Below, in pieces: positions 37,522-45,225 of a stretch of 64,000 bases of DNA. Position 1 is the stretch's first letter, and each line of letters begins with the position of its first letter. This DNA comes from Microbacterium sp. 2FI. Its GTDB lineage: Bacteria > Actinomycetota > Actinomycetes > Actinomycetales > Microbacteriaceae. Below the pieces are notes generated by a model. The model was given only the letters and a program-made list of their open reading frames with translations. It made no database searches and was not told the origin of the DNA. The stretch covers positions 1-64,000 of the forward strand of contig NZ_SCMR01000019.1 in assembly GCF_005502885.1 (NCBI RefSeq), written 5' to 3'. The position numbers were made by a program, and so were the translations under genes.

Positions 37522-37935
37522 TCACGTGTTGGCTGCGCGCCACTCCTGCTCCTTCTCGATCCACTCGTCGCCGGGCAGATCGAAGTCGGCGAGATCGTGC
37601 ACCCGACGCACCTCGAGCGCTGATCCCGGCCCGAGCGGGCACTTGCGCGCCCAGTGGACGGCCTCTTCGCGGCTTGCGACCTCGAGCATCCAGTACCCGT
37701 TGAAGAACTCACGCGTTTCGGCGAACGGCCCATCGGTGACGGCCGGCGGGGTGGTGGTGAAGTCGACGCGGAACCCTTCGGCGGGGTCGGTCAGACCCTC
37801 GGCCGCCAGGAACACCCCGGCCTTCTGCAACTCGTCGTTGTAGGCCCCCATCACGGCGAACATCTCGGCCATGTCCATCTCGGCGGCCTGTGCCGCCGCC
37901 TCGCGCTCGACCTGCATGATCAGCATGTACCGCAT
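37522..37935 (-). CDS. DGPF-domain (YCII-related) protein, probable ECF42 target
   Basis: 137 residues of the YCII/DGPF family: N-terminal MRYMLIMQ strand, the naming motif TDGPFAETREFFNGYWMLEV and the following helix SREEAVHWARKCP. These are small alpha-beta barrel-like cytoplasmic proteins; no reaction is established. Genes of this family neighbour ECF42 sigma factors, as here, and a matching promoter lies at 38001-38027. Confidence 0.9.
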   Translation of the reverse strand: MRYMLIMQVEREAAAQAAEMDMAEMFAVMGAYNDELQKAGVFLAAEGLTDPAEGFRVDFTTTPPAVTDGPFAETREFFNGYWMLEVASREEAVHWARKCPLGPGSALEVRRVHDLADFDLPGDEWIEKEQEWRAANT

Positions 37936-38000
37936 CTCGTCCTCCTGACGTCGCTCGGGCCACCGGCCCGGGGGTCTCGGTGACCCTTCTCACTTCGTGC

Positions 38001-38027
38001 GTCGAACGAGAGGGGCCCGGATCGACA
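38001..38027 (-). promoter_or_regulatory. Candidate ECF42 promoter of the DGPF gene
   Basis: On the minus strand TGTCGA (38022-38027) and CGAC (38001-38004) are spaced 17 bp, about 65 bp upstream of the DGPF start. This resembles the bipartite TGTCGA / CGA(C/T)-type motif I recall being described for ECF42 targets. Confidence 0.6.
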
Positions 38028-38083
38028 TCCTTGCCGAAATCGCTCGAAGAATCGACGGATGCCGAAGCCGGCATGTATGAGAA

Positions 38084-38124
38084 AGCCCCGCTGATCCGGA
38101 CTTTTCATCCGGAACAGCGGGGCT
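38084..38124 (-). terminator. Terminator of trxA
   Basis: Outer arms AGCCCCGCTG (38084-38093) and CAGCGGGGCT (38115-38124) plus an inner TCCGGA/TCCGGA pair form a long hairpin with one A-A mismatch and a short T-rich tail on the minus strand. Confidence 0.85.
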
Positions 38125-38143
38125 CTCTCGAAGAGCGGACAGC

Positions 38144-38467
38144 TCAGCCGATGTAAGCGGCGAGGTCCTGCTCGAGCGCGAACTTGGGCTTCGCGCCGAT
38201 GATCGTGGTCTCGACCTGACCCTTGTTGAATACCTTCATCGCGGGGATCGAGGTGATCTGGTACTTCATCGCGAGATCGGGGTTCTCATCGACGTTGAGC
38301 TTGAGGATCGTGATCTTGTCGGGGTGCTCCGACTGGATCTGGTCGAGGACCGGGGCGACCATGCGGCACGGACCGCACCACACGGCCCAGAAGTCCACGA
38401 GCACGGGGCCCTCGGCCTGGAGCACGTCCTGCTCCCAGGTGGCGGATGTCGTCGCCTTGGCGGTCAT
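38144..38467 (-). CDS. trxA: Thioredoxin
   Basis: 107 residues with active site WCGPC (in VDFWAVWCGPCRMVAPVL), the cis-Pro loop TSIPAMKVF and a family-length fold. It reduces protein disulfides in the cytoplasm using electrons from the adjacent thioredoxin reductase gene, 83 bp upstream on the same strand. Confidence 0.97.
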   Translation of the reverse strand: MTAKATTSATWEQDVLQAEGPVLVDFWAVWCGPCRMVAPVLDQIQSEHPDKITILKLNVDENPDLAMKYQITSIPAMKVFNKGQVETTIIGAKPKFALEQDLAAYIG

Positions 38468-38550
38468 TCTGTCTCCTTCGGTGGGTAAGTCTTCCGGTTG
38501 TTCGAACGCGGCGGCGCTTCGGATTGTTCCGAGCGGCTCGCCAGGCCCGA

Positions 38551-39537
38551 TCAGGCTGCGTCTGCGCCGGGCAGGTCTTCGATCTGGTCGGCGGTCGCGT
38601 CGGGGGCGCCGGCCTCACCGAGGGCGGCGAGGAAGTGCTCGACGTCGAGGGCGGCGACGGTTCCGCTGCCGGCAGCGGTGACGGCCTGACGGTAGGTCGG
38701 GTCGACGACGTCACCGGCGGCGAAGACGCCGTCCACCGACGTGCGCGCGGAGCGGCCGTCGACCCAGATCGTGCCCTCGGGCGTGATGTCGAGCTTTCCG
38801 TGCACGAGGTGCGTCCGCGGGTCGTTGCCGATCGCGACGAACACGCCGTCGAGGGGAAGCACGCGGCGCGTGCCGTCGACGGTCGAGCCGAGCACGATGC
38901 CGGTGACGGCTTCGTCGCCCAGGATGTCGACGACTTCGCTGTTCCAGACGAACTCGATCTTCTCGTTCGCGAACGCGCGCTGCTGCATGATCTTCGAGGC
39001 GCGCAGCTCTTCGCGGCGGTGGATGACGTAGACCTTCGAGGCGAACTTGGTGAGGAACGTGGCCTCTTCCATCGCGGAGTCGCCGCCGCCGACGACGGCG
39101 ATGACGCGCTCGCGGAAGAAGAATCCGTCGCACGTCGCGCAGTACGAGACGCCGCGGCCGGAAAGTCGCTCTTCGCCGTCGATGCCGATCTTGCGGTGGG
39201 CCGAGCCCGTTGCGAAGACGATCGCATGGGCTTCGTGCTCGGCGCCGCTGCCGAGCTTCACCTTCTTCACCGGGCCGTCGACATCGAGTTCGACGACGTC
39301 GTCGTAGAGCACCTCGGCGCCGAAGCGCTCGGCCTGCTCCTGCATCTTCGCCATGAGCTCGGGCCCCTGGATGCCCTCGGGGAATCCGGGGAAGTTCTCG
39401 ACATCGGTGGTGTTCATCAGCTCGCCGCCGGCTTCAACCGAGCTCGCGACCACGAGGGGCTCGAGGTTCGCCCGCGCCGCGTAGATCGCCGCGGTGTAGC
39501 CCGCGGGACCGGATCCGATGATGATGACGTGACGCAC
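38551..39537 (-). CDS. trxB: Thioredoxin-disulfide reductase
   Basis: 328 residues: FAD-binding GSGPAGYTAAIYAARA at the N-terminus, redox pair in YCATCDG, NADPH-binding GGGDSAMEEA and C-terminal FAD contact FAAGDVVD. It passes electrons from NADPH to TrxA. GTG 39537 is preceded by AAGGG with 7-nt spacing and starts exactly at the fold; an ATG at 39576 would add 13 residues without a role. Confidence 0.96.
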   Translation of the reverse strand: MRHVIIIGSGPAGYTAAIYAARANLEPLVVASSVEAGGELMNTTDVENFPGFPEGIQGPELMAKMQEQAERFGAEVLYDDVVELDVDGPVKKVKLGSGAEHEAHAIVFATGSAHRKIGIDGEERLSGRGVSYCATCDGFFFRERVIAVVGGGDSAMEEATFLTKFASKVYVIHRREELRASKIMQQRAFANEKIEFVWNSEVVDILGDEAVTGIVLGSTVDGTRRVLPLDGVFVAIGNDPRTHLVHGKLDITPEGTIWVDGRSARTSVDGVFAAGDVVDPTYRQAVTAAGSGTVAALDVEHFLAALGEAGAPDATADQIEDLPGADAA

Positions 39538-39639
39538 TCGCGCACCCTTCTCTTTCGGGGCGGAATCGCCCCGCATGACTCAACCCATGGTAACCGCGGG
39601 GCATTCCACCCCGTGCCGGTGAACGCGCGGTGAACCCCG

Positions 39640-41250
39640 TCAGCGGCGGCCGGGCAACATCCGTCGAACCAGGCCGATCGCGGTGTCGAGCTCGGGCGCC
39701 CTCAGCAATGCCAGCAGCCCCACGTACACCGCGATCGAGACGATGCCGATGATCCCGGCGCCGATCGCGCCCAGGAGCTTGTCCGAGACCATCCACCCGT
39801 CCACGCCGCCGAGAAGGAGGAACGTGAGCCAGCCGACCGCCGCGGCGGGAACGGCGGCGAGGGCGAACCGGCCGAGCGACAGCATCCACGACCCGATTCC
39901 GAGACCCCCGCGACGGCGCTGCAGCATCGCGGTGGCGATGATCACCTGCACGATGGTCGCGAACGACTGCCCGAGGGCGACGGACGCGGCGAGCCACCCG
40001 ATCGCGAGCACCTCGGCCGACACCGCCCAGGACGCTGCCAGGGCGGTGAGCACCACGAGTGCGCACTGCAGCAGCGTGAACAAGAACGGCGTGCGGGTGT
40101 CGTCGTAGGCGTAGAAGGTGCGCTGGATCACGAACAGCACGGCCAGCGGCACGAGGCTGAAGAGGTAGCAGACGAGCACGACTGCCGCGGCGACGGCCTC
40201 GTCGCGACTGCCGGTGAAGATGCGCGATGCGGGTACCGAGGCTGCCGCGAGGGCGGTCGTCGCGATCACGACGAAGAGACCCAGAATGCGGATGCTGCGC
40301 CCCACATCGGCGCGCACCTCGTCGTGGCGGCCGCCTGCCGCGTGCTCGCTGAGCTGCGTGAAGTACGGGGTGCCGATCGACAGCACGATGATCGAGTACG
40401 GGAGCATGAACAGCAGCCAGGCGTTCTGCGACACGAAGATTCCGGGGTCGCCCTCGGGGATCTGCGAGAGGACGCGCGACTGCACGATGCCGGCGAGCTG
40501 ACCCGCCACGACCATCAGGAAGGTCCAGCCGGCGAGGCGCCCGATCTGCCCGAGGCCAACGCCGCGCCAGCGGAAGTCGGGCCGCACGTGGAGCCCGGTG
40601 CGTCGCCAGAACGCGAACAGGATCACTGTCTGCACCACGATGCCCAGCGTCGCGGTGCCGGCGAGAAGCGCGATCATCTCGGGCGTCCACACCGTGCCGG
40701 CGCCGGCCGCGCCGAACAGCTGGATGAAGACGAGGAAACCCGCGATCGAGACGATGTTGTTGACGATCGGCGCCCACGTGTACGGACCGAACACGCGTCG
40801 GGCGTTGAGGGATTCGCCCACCAGCGCGAAGAGTCCGTAGAAGAGGATCTGCGGCAGGCACCAGTACGCGAACGCCGTCGCGAGGGCATGCTGGGCGGGC
40901 GGGAAGTCGGGAGCGTAGAGCGATACCAGCCACGGAGCCGCGATCGTCGCGAGCGCCGCGGTCGCCACCAGCACGACGGTGCCGAGCGTGAACAGCTTCG
41001 ACACGAACGCGCGCCCGCCGTCGTCGTGCGCGGCGGCCTTCACGATCTGCGGCACCACCACGGCGCTCAGAAGCCCGGTCGAGATGATCGCGTAGATGTT
41101 GTTGGGCAGCTGGTTCGCGATCGCGAAGGCGTTGCCGGCCTCCGTGGTCGCCCCGACCGCCGAAACGAGCACGACCGCGCGGAGGAAGCCGGTCAGCCGC
41201 GAGACGATCGTCCCGGCACCGATGAGGACGCTCGCCCGCCCGATGCTCAT
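39640..41250 (-). CDS. murJ: Lipid II flippase MurJ (MviN)
   Basis: 536 residues with about 14 transmembrane helices of the MOP/MVIN family: SIGRASVLIGAGTIVSRLTGFLR start, GESLNARRVFGPYTWAPIVNN loop, and YAYDDTRTPF. It flips lipid-linked peptidoglycan precursors outward. It ends with a short basic tail and lacks the pseudokinase and ectodomain seen in mycobacterial MurJ. Start overlaps the DUF6049 stop (ATGA). Confidence 0.95.
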   Translation of the reverse strand: MSIGRASVLIGAGTIVSRLTGFLRAVVLVSAVGATTEAGNAFAIANQLPNNIYAIISTGLLSAVVVPQIVKAAAHDDGGRAFVSKLFTLGTVVLVATAALATIAAPWLVSLYAPDFPPAQHALATAFAYWCLPQILFYGLFALVGESLNARRVFGPYTWAPIVNNIVSIAGFLVFIQLFGAAGAGTVWTPEMIALLAGTATLGIVVQTVILFAFWRRTGLHVRPDFRWRGVGLGQIGRLAGWTFLMVVAGQLAGIVQSRVLSQIPEGDPGIFVSQNAWLLFMLPYSIIVLSIGTPYFTQLSEHAAGGRHDEVRADVGRSIRILGLFVVIATTALAAASVPASRIFTGSRDEAVAAAVVLVCYLFSLVPLAVLFVIQRTFYAYDDTRTPFLFTLLQCALVVLTALAASWAVSAEVLAIGWLAASVALGQSFATIVQVIIATAMLQRRRGGLGIGSWMLSLGRFALAAVPAAAVGWLTFLLLGGVDGWMVSDKLLGAIGAGIIGIVSIAVYVGLLALLRAPELDTAIGLVRRMLPGRR

Positions 41251-43385
41251 GCGTCGTCCTCGGCATCCGCTCCGGCTGTCTTGCGACGGGCCCGCATCCG
41301 CAGCACCGTCCGCACGACGCCCAGCAGCAGCAGCGCACCCACGAGTGTGCCGAGGGCTGCGACACCGAAGGTCTCCCACTCGGCACGCACGTCGACGTCG
41401 ACCGACATCGGATCGCCGATCGCGACGCTCGCGGGGCTGCGCAGCTGCAGGGCGATGGTCACCTCGCCGCTCCCGAGCCGCGCCTGCACGGGAACTTCGA
41501 CGCGGGTGTTGCTCGACGCGGTCGCCACGACCGGGTTCTCGCCCTGGACATCGAGCCGCAGATTGTCGGGGGTCGCATAGAGGACGAGGTTGACCGGATA
41601 CGGCAGGTCGTTGCGCACCCAGAAGCGCAGACCCGCGTTCGAGCCGTAGAGGTCGATCGAGTCAGTGGGGAGGAGACCGACCGCGTCGAGGGTGGTGGTG
41701 GTCTCCTGGCTATGGGTCGCGACGGCGGCGTTCCACGCGAGGTCGTCGCTCGTCCAGCCCGCGCCGAGCAGCTGCAGGATCTCGGCGCGCTCCGGGCCGG
41801 TGAGCAGGGACGGCTCGTCGAGGATCGTGGCGAATCGCGAGAGTTCGGCTTCGTCAGCGAAGAGAGCGGATGCCGCAGCCACCCTCTCCGCCGGCATCGC
41901 GGCATCGGTCAGAGCGATCGGCGACGCTTCGGCGGCGGCGAGCCCGCTGAGGGTGATCGGCACGGCGCCGGGGGTGCGAAGTGCTGCGCCGATGGTCGCC
42001 CCGAGTGCCACGTTGGAGCGGCCCTGCGCGCGGTCGACGGTCACCAGCAGCGGACCGCCGCCGGACTCGTCGGTCGCGAAGGCGAGGTAGGCGGCCGCCG
42101 CAGTGAGCGGGGCGCCGCGGCGAGCGGTGTCTTCGAGCGACGCGTCGCGGAGTGCCCGCGAGGCGTCGGCGTCGTAGACGAGCACGTCGGCCTCGTCGAC
42201 GAGCGCGCGAGCCGGGACCGTCTCACCGACAGCGCCGCCGGCGGTGGCTGCCGATGACAGCAGGGTGAGGGAGGTCTGGTCGTCGACGGTGATGCCGCCG
42301 ATCTCCGAGACCACGCCAGAGGTCGCTGCGCCGCCCGCCGGCCAGTAGACCGCGCCCCGCGCTCCGCCGATGTCGAGCAGCTCGTCCATGCTCGGCAGCA
42401 CCACCGCATCAGGATCGGGAGCAGGGGTCGCCGTCGGCGCGGGCGTCGGCTCGGCATCCTCATCGGGGTCGAAGTCGGCGGGGTCCATGTAGGCGGTGAG
42501 CGAGGTCGGGCGCAGCGGACGGTTCAGGCCGGCTTCGAGCTGCACGGCCACATCGGCGTCGCCGAACTGAAGCGCGAAGCGCGAGTTGGGCAGGTCGACC
42601 AGGCGCTGCACCCAGGCGCGGGCGGAATCGGGGGCGGCGGAGCCCAGCACCCGGATCGCCGCGGGGATCGCGGGGTCGACGGCCAGGATCGCGGCGGTGT
42701 CGGCGACCCCGTTCAGCTGGCTCGTGAGTGCACCGTTCGGAGCGGTGAGCACCGCGAGCTGTTCCGCCGTCAGCAGACCGGTCGACAGCGGCCCGGCGGT
42801 GATGGGCACGACGACGCCGATCCCCACCCCTGAGACAGCGGGATCGGGAACGATGACGGCGCTCGTCGAGGTCGTCGTCACCCCGGCCGTCTCGTACGCG
42901 GCCGCGAGCGGATAGACGCCGGGCTCGAGCGCCGTGAGCGTCGGATCGTCCGCTTCCACCCGCAAGCCCTTCACGAGTTCGCCGCCGGGGACGACGGCAT
43001 CGAGGAGCACCGTGCCCACGTCGGTGAGGCCCGCCGAAGCGCTCTCACCGTCGAGCCACGCGGTGAGCGCCGCGCGGTCGCGGAGCGCCGTCGTGCCGAG
43101 CGAGAGCGTCGCGGTGACCGGTGTGGTCGCCACCGCGGTGCCGTTGTCGAGCGCGAGTGAGACGGCGAGCGGGTCACCGGGCGAGACGATCCCCTCTCCG
43201 ACCGGTGCGAGGGTGAACTCGACCATGCCGGTCGGCGCGATCGGGGTGGGAGTGGGTGTCGGTGCGGTAGCGGCAGCGGCCGGCATGCCCCCCGCGCACA
43301 GGCCCAGCATGACGAGGGCCACAGCCGCCGCACGGCGTGCACGACGGGCGCGGCGCGGCGGGGTCCCGTGGCGGAAGTCGGTCAT
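41247..43385 (-). CDS. DUF6049 family secreted, membrane-anchored protein
   Basis: 712 residues: signal peptide (about 10-40, AAAVALVMLGLCAGGMPAAAA), a long extracytoplasmic region with Ig-like and hydrolase-like beta segments, a Pro/Thr/Ala linker (PTPAPTATPAPDPD near 315), and one C-terminal transmembrane helix (about 675-697) with a basic tail. This family precedes murJ in actinobacteria (mycobacterial Rv3909 position) and probably serves envelope assembly; activity unknown. The ATG of murJ overlaps its stop by four bases. Confidence 0.9.
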   Translation of the reverse strand: MTDFRHGTPPRRARRARRAAAVALVMLGLCAGGMPAAAATAPTPTPTPIAPTGMVEFTLAPVGEGIVSPGDPLAVSLALDNGTAVATTPVTATLSLGTTALRDRAALTAWLDGESASAGLTDVGTVLLDAVVPGGELVKGLRVEADDPTLTALEPGVYPLAAAYETAGVTTTSTSAVIVPDPAVSGVGIGVVVPITAGPLSTGLLTAEQLAVLTAPNGALTSQLNGVADTAAILAVDPAIPAAIRVLGSAAPDSARAWVQRLVDLPNSRFALQFGDADVAVQLEAGLNRPLRPTSLTAYMDPADFDPDEDAEPTPAPTATPAPDPDAVVLPSMDELLDIGGARGAVYWPAGGAATSGVVSEIGGITVDDQTSLTLLSSAATAGGAVGETVPARALVDEADVLVYDADASRALRDASLEDTARRGAPLTAAAAYLAFATDESGGGPLLVTVDRAQGRSNVALGATIGAALRTPGAVPITLSGLAAAEASPIALTDAAMPAERVAAASALFADEAELSRFATILDEPSLLTGPERAEILQLLGAGWTSDDLAWNAAVATHSQETTTTLDAVGLLPTDSIDLYGSNAGLRFWVRNDLPYPVNLVLYATPDNLRLDVQGENPVVATASSNTRVEVPVQARLGSGEVTIALQLRSPASVAIGDPMSVDVDVRAEWETFGVAALGTLVGALLLLGVVRTVLRMRARRKTAGADAEDDA

Positions 43386-43524
43386 GAAGTGGTTCGCTCC
43401 TGTGCGATGTCCTGACCGCACGATCGAGTGCGATTCTACGGCGCGACCATCTGAGAGCCCCGCACCGCACCGCCCTTCACCACTGCACTGGGCGGCGCGG
43501 TGTGAGGCGCGGTTGAATGGAGCC

Positions 43525-45063
43525 GTGCTTCCCGAACCCGAACCCGCCACGTGCCGAGACCTCGCCCATGATCTCCGCGAAGCGGGTTACACGTCGGATG
43601 CGCTGCGCGACGCCTGGGGCGAGACCGCCGACGACGCGATCGCGCGCGGGCTCCGCTCGCCCGCCGAGCGAGCCATCGGTGATCGCGACGACGCGGTGGC
43701 GGTTCTCGGGCGCCTTCTCATGCTCGGGATGCCGCAGCCGACGGCATACGTCGATCGAGCGCTCCCCCGCACCGGCGCCGCCGGCATCGCGCGGCTCGGG
43801 ATCGGCGTGATCGACGGCGACACGGTGCGGCCGACGGCGCTCGTCCGACCGCAGGCGATCTCGTTCGGAGGCGACGATGAGACACCGGATCGGGAGATCG
43901 CCTGGTGGCTCGCGAGCGATCTCGACGAGGCGGCGCTCGGTGGCGCGCTGCCCGAGGATCACGTGCTCGGGGTCGGCGGCGCGTCCCTGACGCTCGCGGC
44001 GCTGCAGCTGCCGACACCCGCCGGTCGGGGGCTCGACATCGGCAGCGGATGCGGCATCCAGGCACTGCGTGCCCGGCGCTCGGTCGACCATGTCGTCGCG
44101 ACCGACATCTCGGAGCGCGCACTGCACTTCACGCGCCTGAACGCGGAGCTCAACGGCATCGACGCCATCGAGACTCGGCTCGGCAGCCTGTTCGAACCGG
44201 TCGCCGGCGAGCAGTTCGACCGCATCGTGTCGAATCCGCCGTTCGTCATCACACCGCGCTCCGACGGCGTGCCCGCGTACGAGTACCGCGACGGCGGACT
44301 CGTCGGGGACGACCTCGTCCGGGCGTTCGTCGAGGGCGTCGGCGTGCACCTCGCGCCGGGTGGAGTCGCACAGCTGCTGGGCAACTGGGAGACCCGCGCC
44401 GGGGACTCCGGCCTCGACCGTGCGCGCGCGTGGGTTGAGGCGTCGCCGGTGCCCCTGGACGCGTGGGTGGTCGAGCGTGAGAGCCTCGATCCGCTCTCGT
44501 ATGCCGAGCTCTGGGTGCGCGACGGCGGGACTCTTCCGGGCACCGAGCGCTTCGCGAGACTCATCGATGCGTGGCTCGACGATTTCACGGCTCGCCAGGT
44601 GACCGCGGTCGGGTTCGGCTACGTGCTGCTGCGGCGTCCGGTTGCCGGGCAGCCGTCGCTCGCGCGCTACGAGACCCTCCCGCAGCCGCTCGGCGGGGAC
44701 GATCTCGGCGCCCACCTGGCCGCCGCGCTCGCCGCGCACGACCGGCTCGCCGCCCTCGACGATGCCGCGCTCGCGGCATCCGTCCTCGCGGTCGCCGCCG
44801 ACGTCACCGAAGCCCGCCATCACCTGCCGGGAGCCGAGGATCCGACGGTGATCGAGCTGCGTCAGGGCGGCGGATTCGCCCGCTCGCTCGCCGTGGATCC
44901 CGGCCTCGCCGCCCTCGTCGGCGCCTGCGACGGCGACCTGCCGGTCGGTGTGCTGATCGATGCCATCGCACACCTGCTCGACGTGGATGCCGCGGCCCTG
45001 CGCGCCGATCTGCTGCCGCGGGTGCGCGAGCTCGTCTTCAGCGGGTTCGTCCGGTTCGCGTGA
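43525..45063 (+). CDS. Class I SAM-dependent methyltransferase (DUF7059-like N-terminus)
   Basis: 512 residues. The N-terminal ~150 residues match the helical domain common before actinobacterial RsmC/HemK-like enzymes; the methyltransferase (about 160-340) has GLDIGSGCGIQALRA (motif I), ATDIS (motif II) and VSNPPFV (motif IV, as in N6-adenine/glutamine or rRNA guanine MTases). The C-terminal ~150 residues form a winged-helix-like region. Substrate is unknown, possibly rRNA or protein. GTG 43525 has GGAG 4-5 nt upstream. It diverges from DUF6049. Confidence 0.88.
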   Translation: MLPEPEPATCRDLAHDLREAGYTSDALRDAWGETADDAIARGLRSPAERAIGDRDDAVAVLGRLLMLGMPQPTAYVDRALPRTGAAGIARLGIGVIDGDTVRPTALVRPQAISFGGDDETPDREIAWWLASDLDEAALGGALPEDHVLGVGGASLTLAALQLPTPAGRGLDIGSGCGIQALRARRSVDHVVATDISERALHFTRLNAELNGIDAIETRLGSLFEPVAGEQFDRIVSNPPFVITPRSDGVPAYEYRDGGLVGDDLVRAFVEGVGVHLAPGGVAQLLGNWETRAGDSGLDRARAWVEASPVPLDAWVVERESLDPLSYAELWVRDGGTLPGTERFARLIDAWLDDFTARQVTAVGFGYVLLRRPVAGQPSLARYETLPQPLGGDDLGAHLAAALAAHDRLAALDDAALAASVLAVAADVTEARHHLPGAEDPTVIELRQGGGFARSLAVDPGLAALVGACDGDLPVGVLIDAIAHLLDVDAAALRADLLPRVRELVFSGFVRFA

Positions 45064-45117
45064 GCGGTTCGTCGGCATCGGCAGGCTGATCCCTGCGGAG
45101 CAATGTGACGACCCCCA

Positions 45118-45147
45118 TTGACACGGACCGGTGATCCACGGGACGAT
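45118..45147 (+). promoter_or_regulatory. Candidate promoter of the giant surface protein gene
   Basis: TTGACA (45118-45123), a consensus -35, and GACGAT (45142-45147) with an 18-bp spacer, 80-110 bp before the chosen start. Confidence 0.5.
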
Positions 45148-45177
45148 CCGAACCGGGCGGTGTGGTGCGGACCGTCC
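45141..45177 (+). promoter_or_regulatory. Imperfect inverted repeat in the giant-gene leader
   Basis: GGACGATCCG (45141-45150) pairs with CGGACCGTCC (45168-45177) with one mismatch and a 17-nt loop; it overlaps the predicted -10/transcript start and could be an operator or leader hairpin. Confidence 0.45.
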
Positions 45178-45225
45178 ACCCTGGGCATTCCCCTCGCCGG
45201 GTGTGCCCGACCCTCTGGAGGGCTT

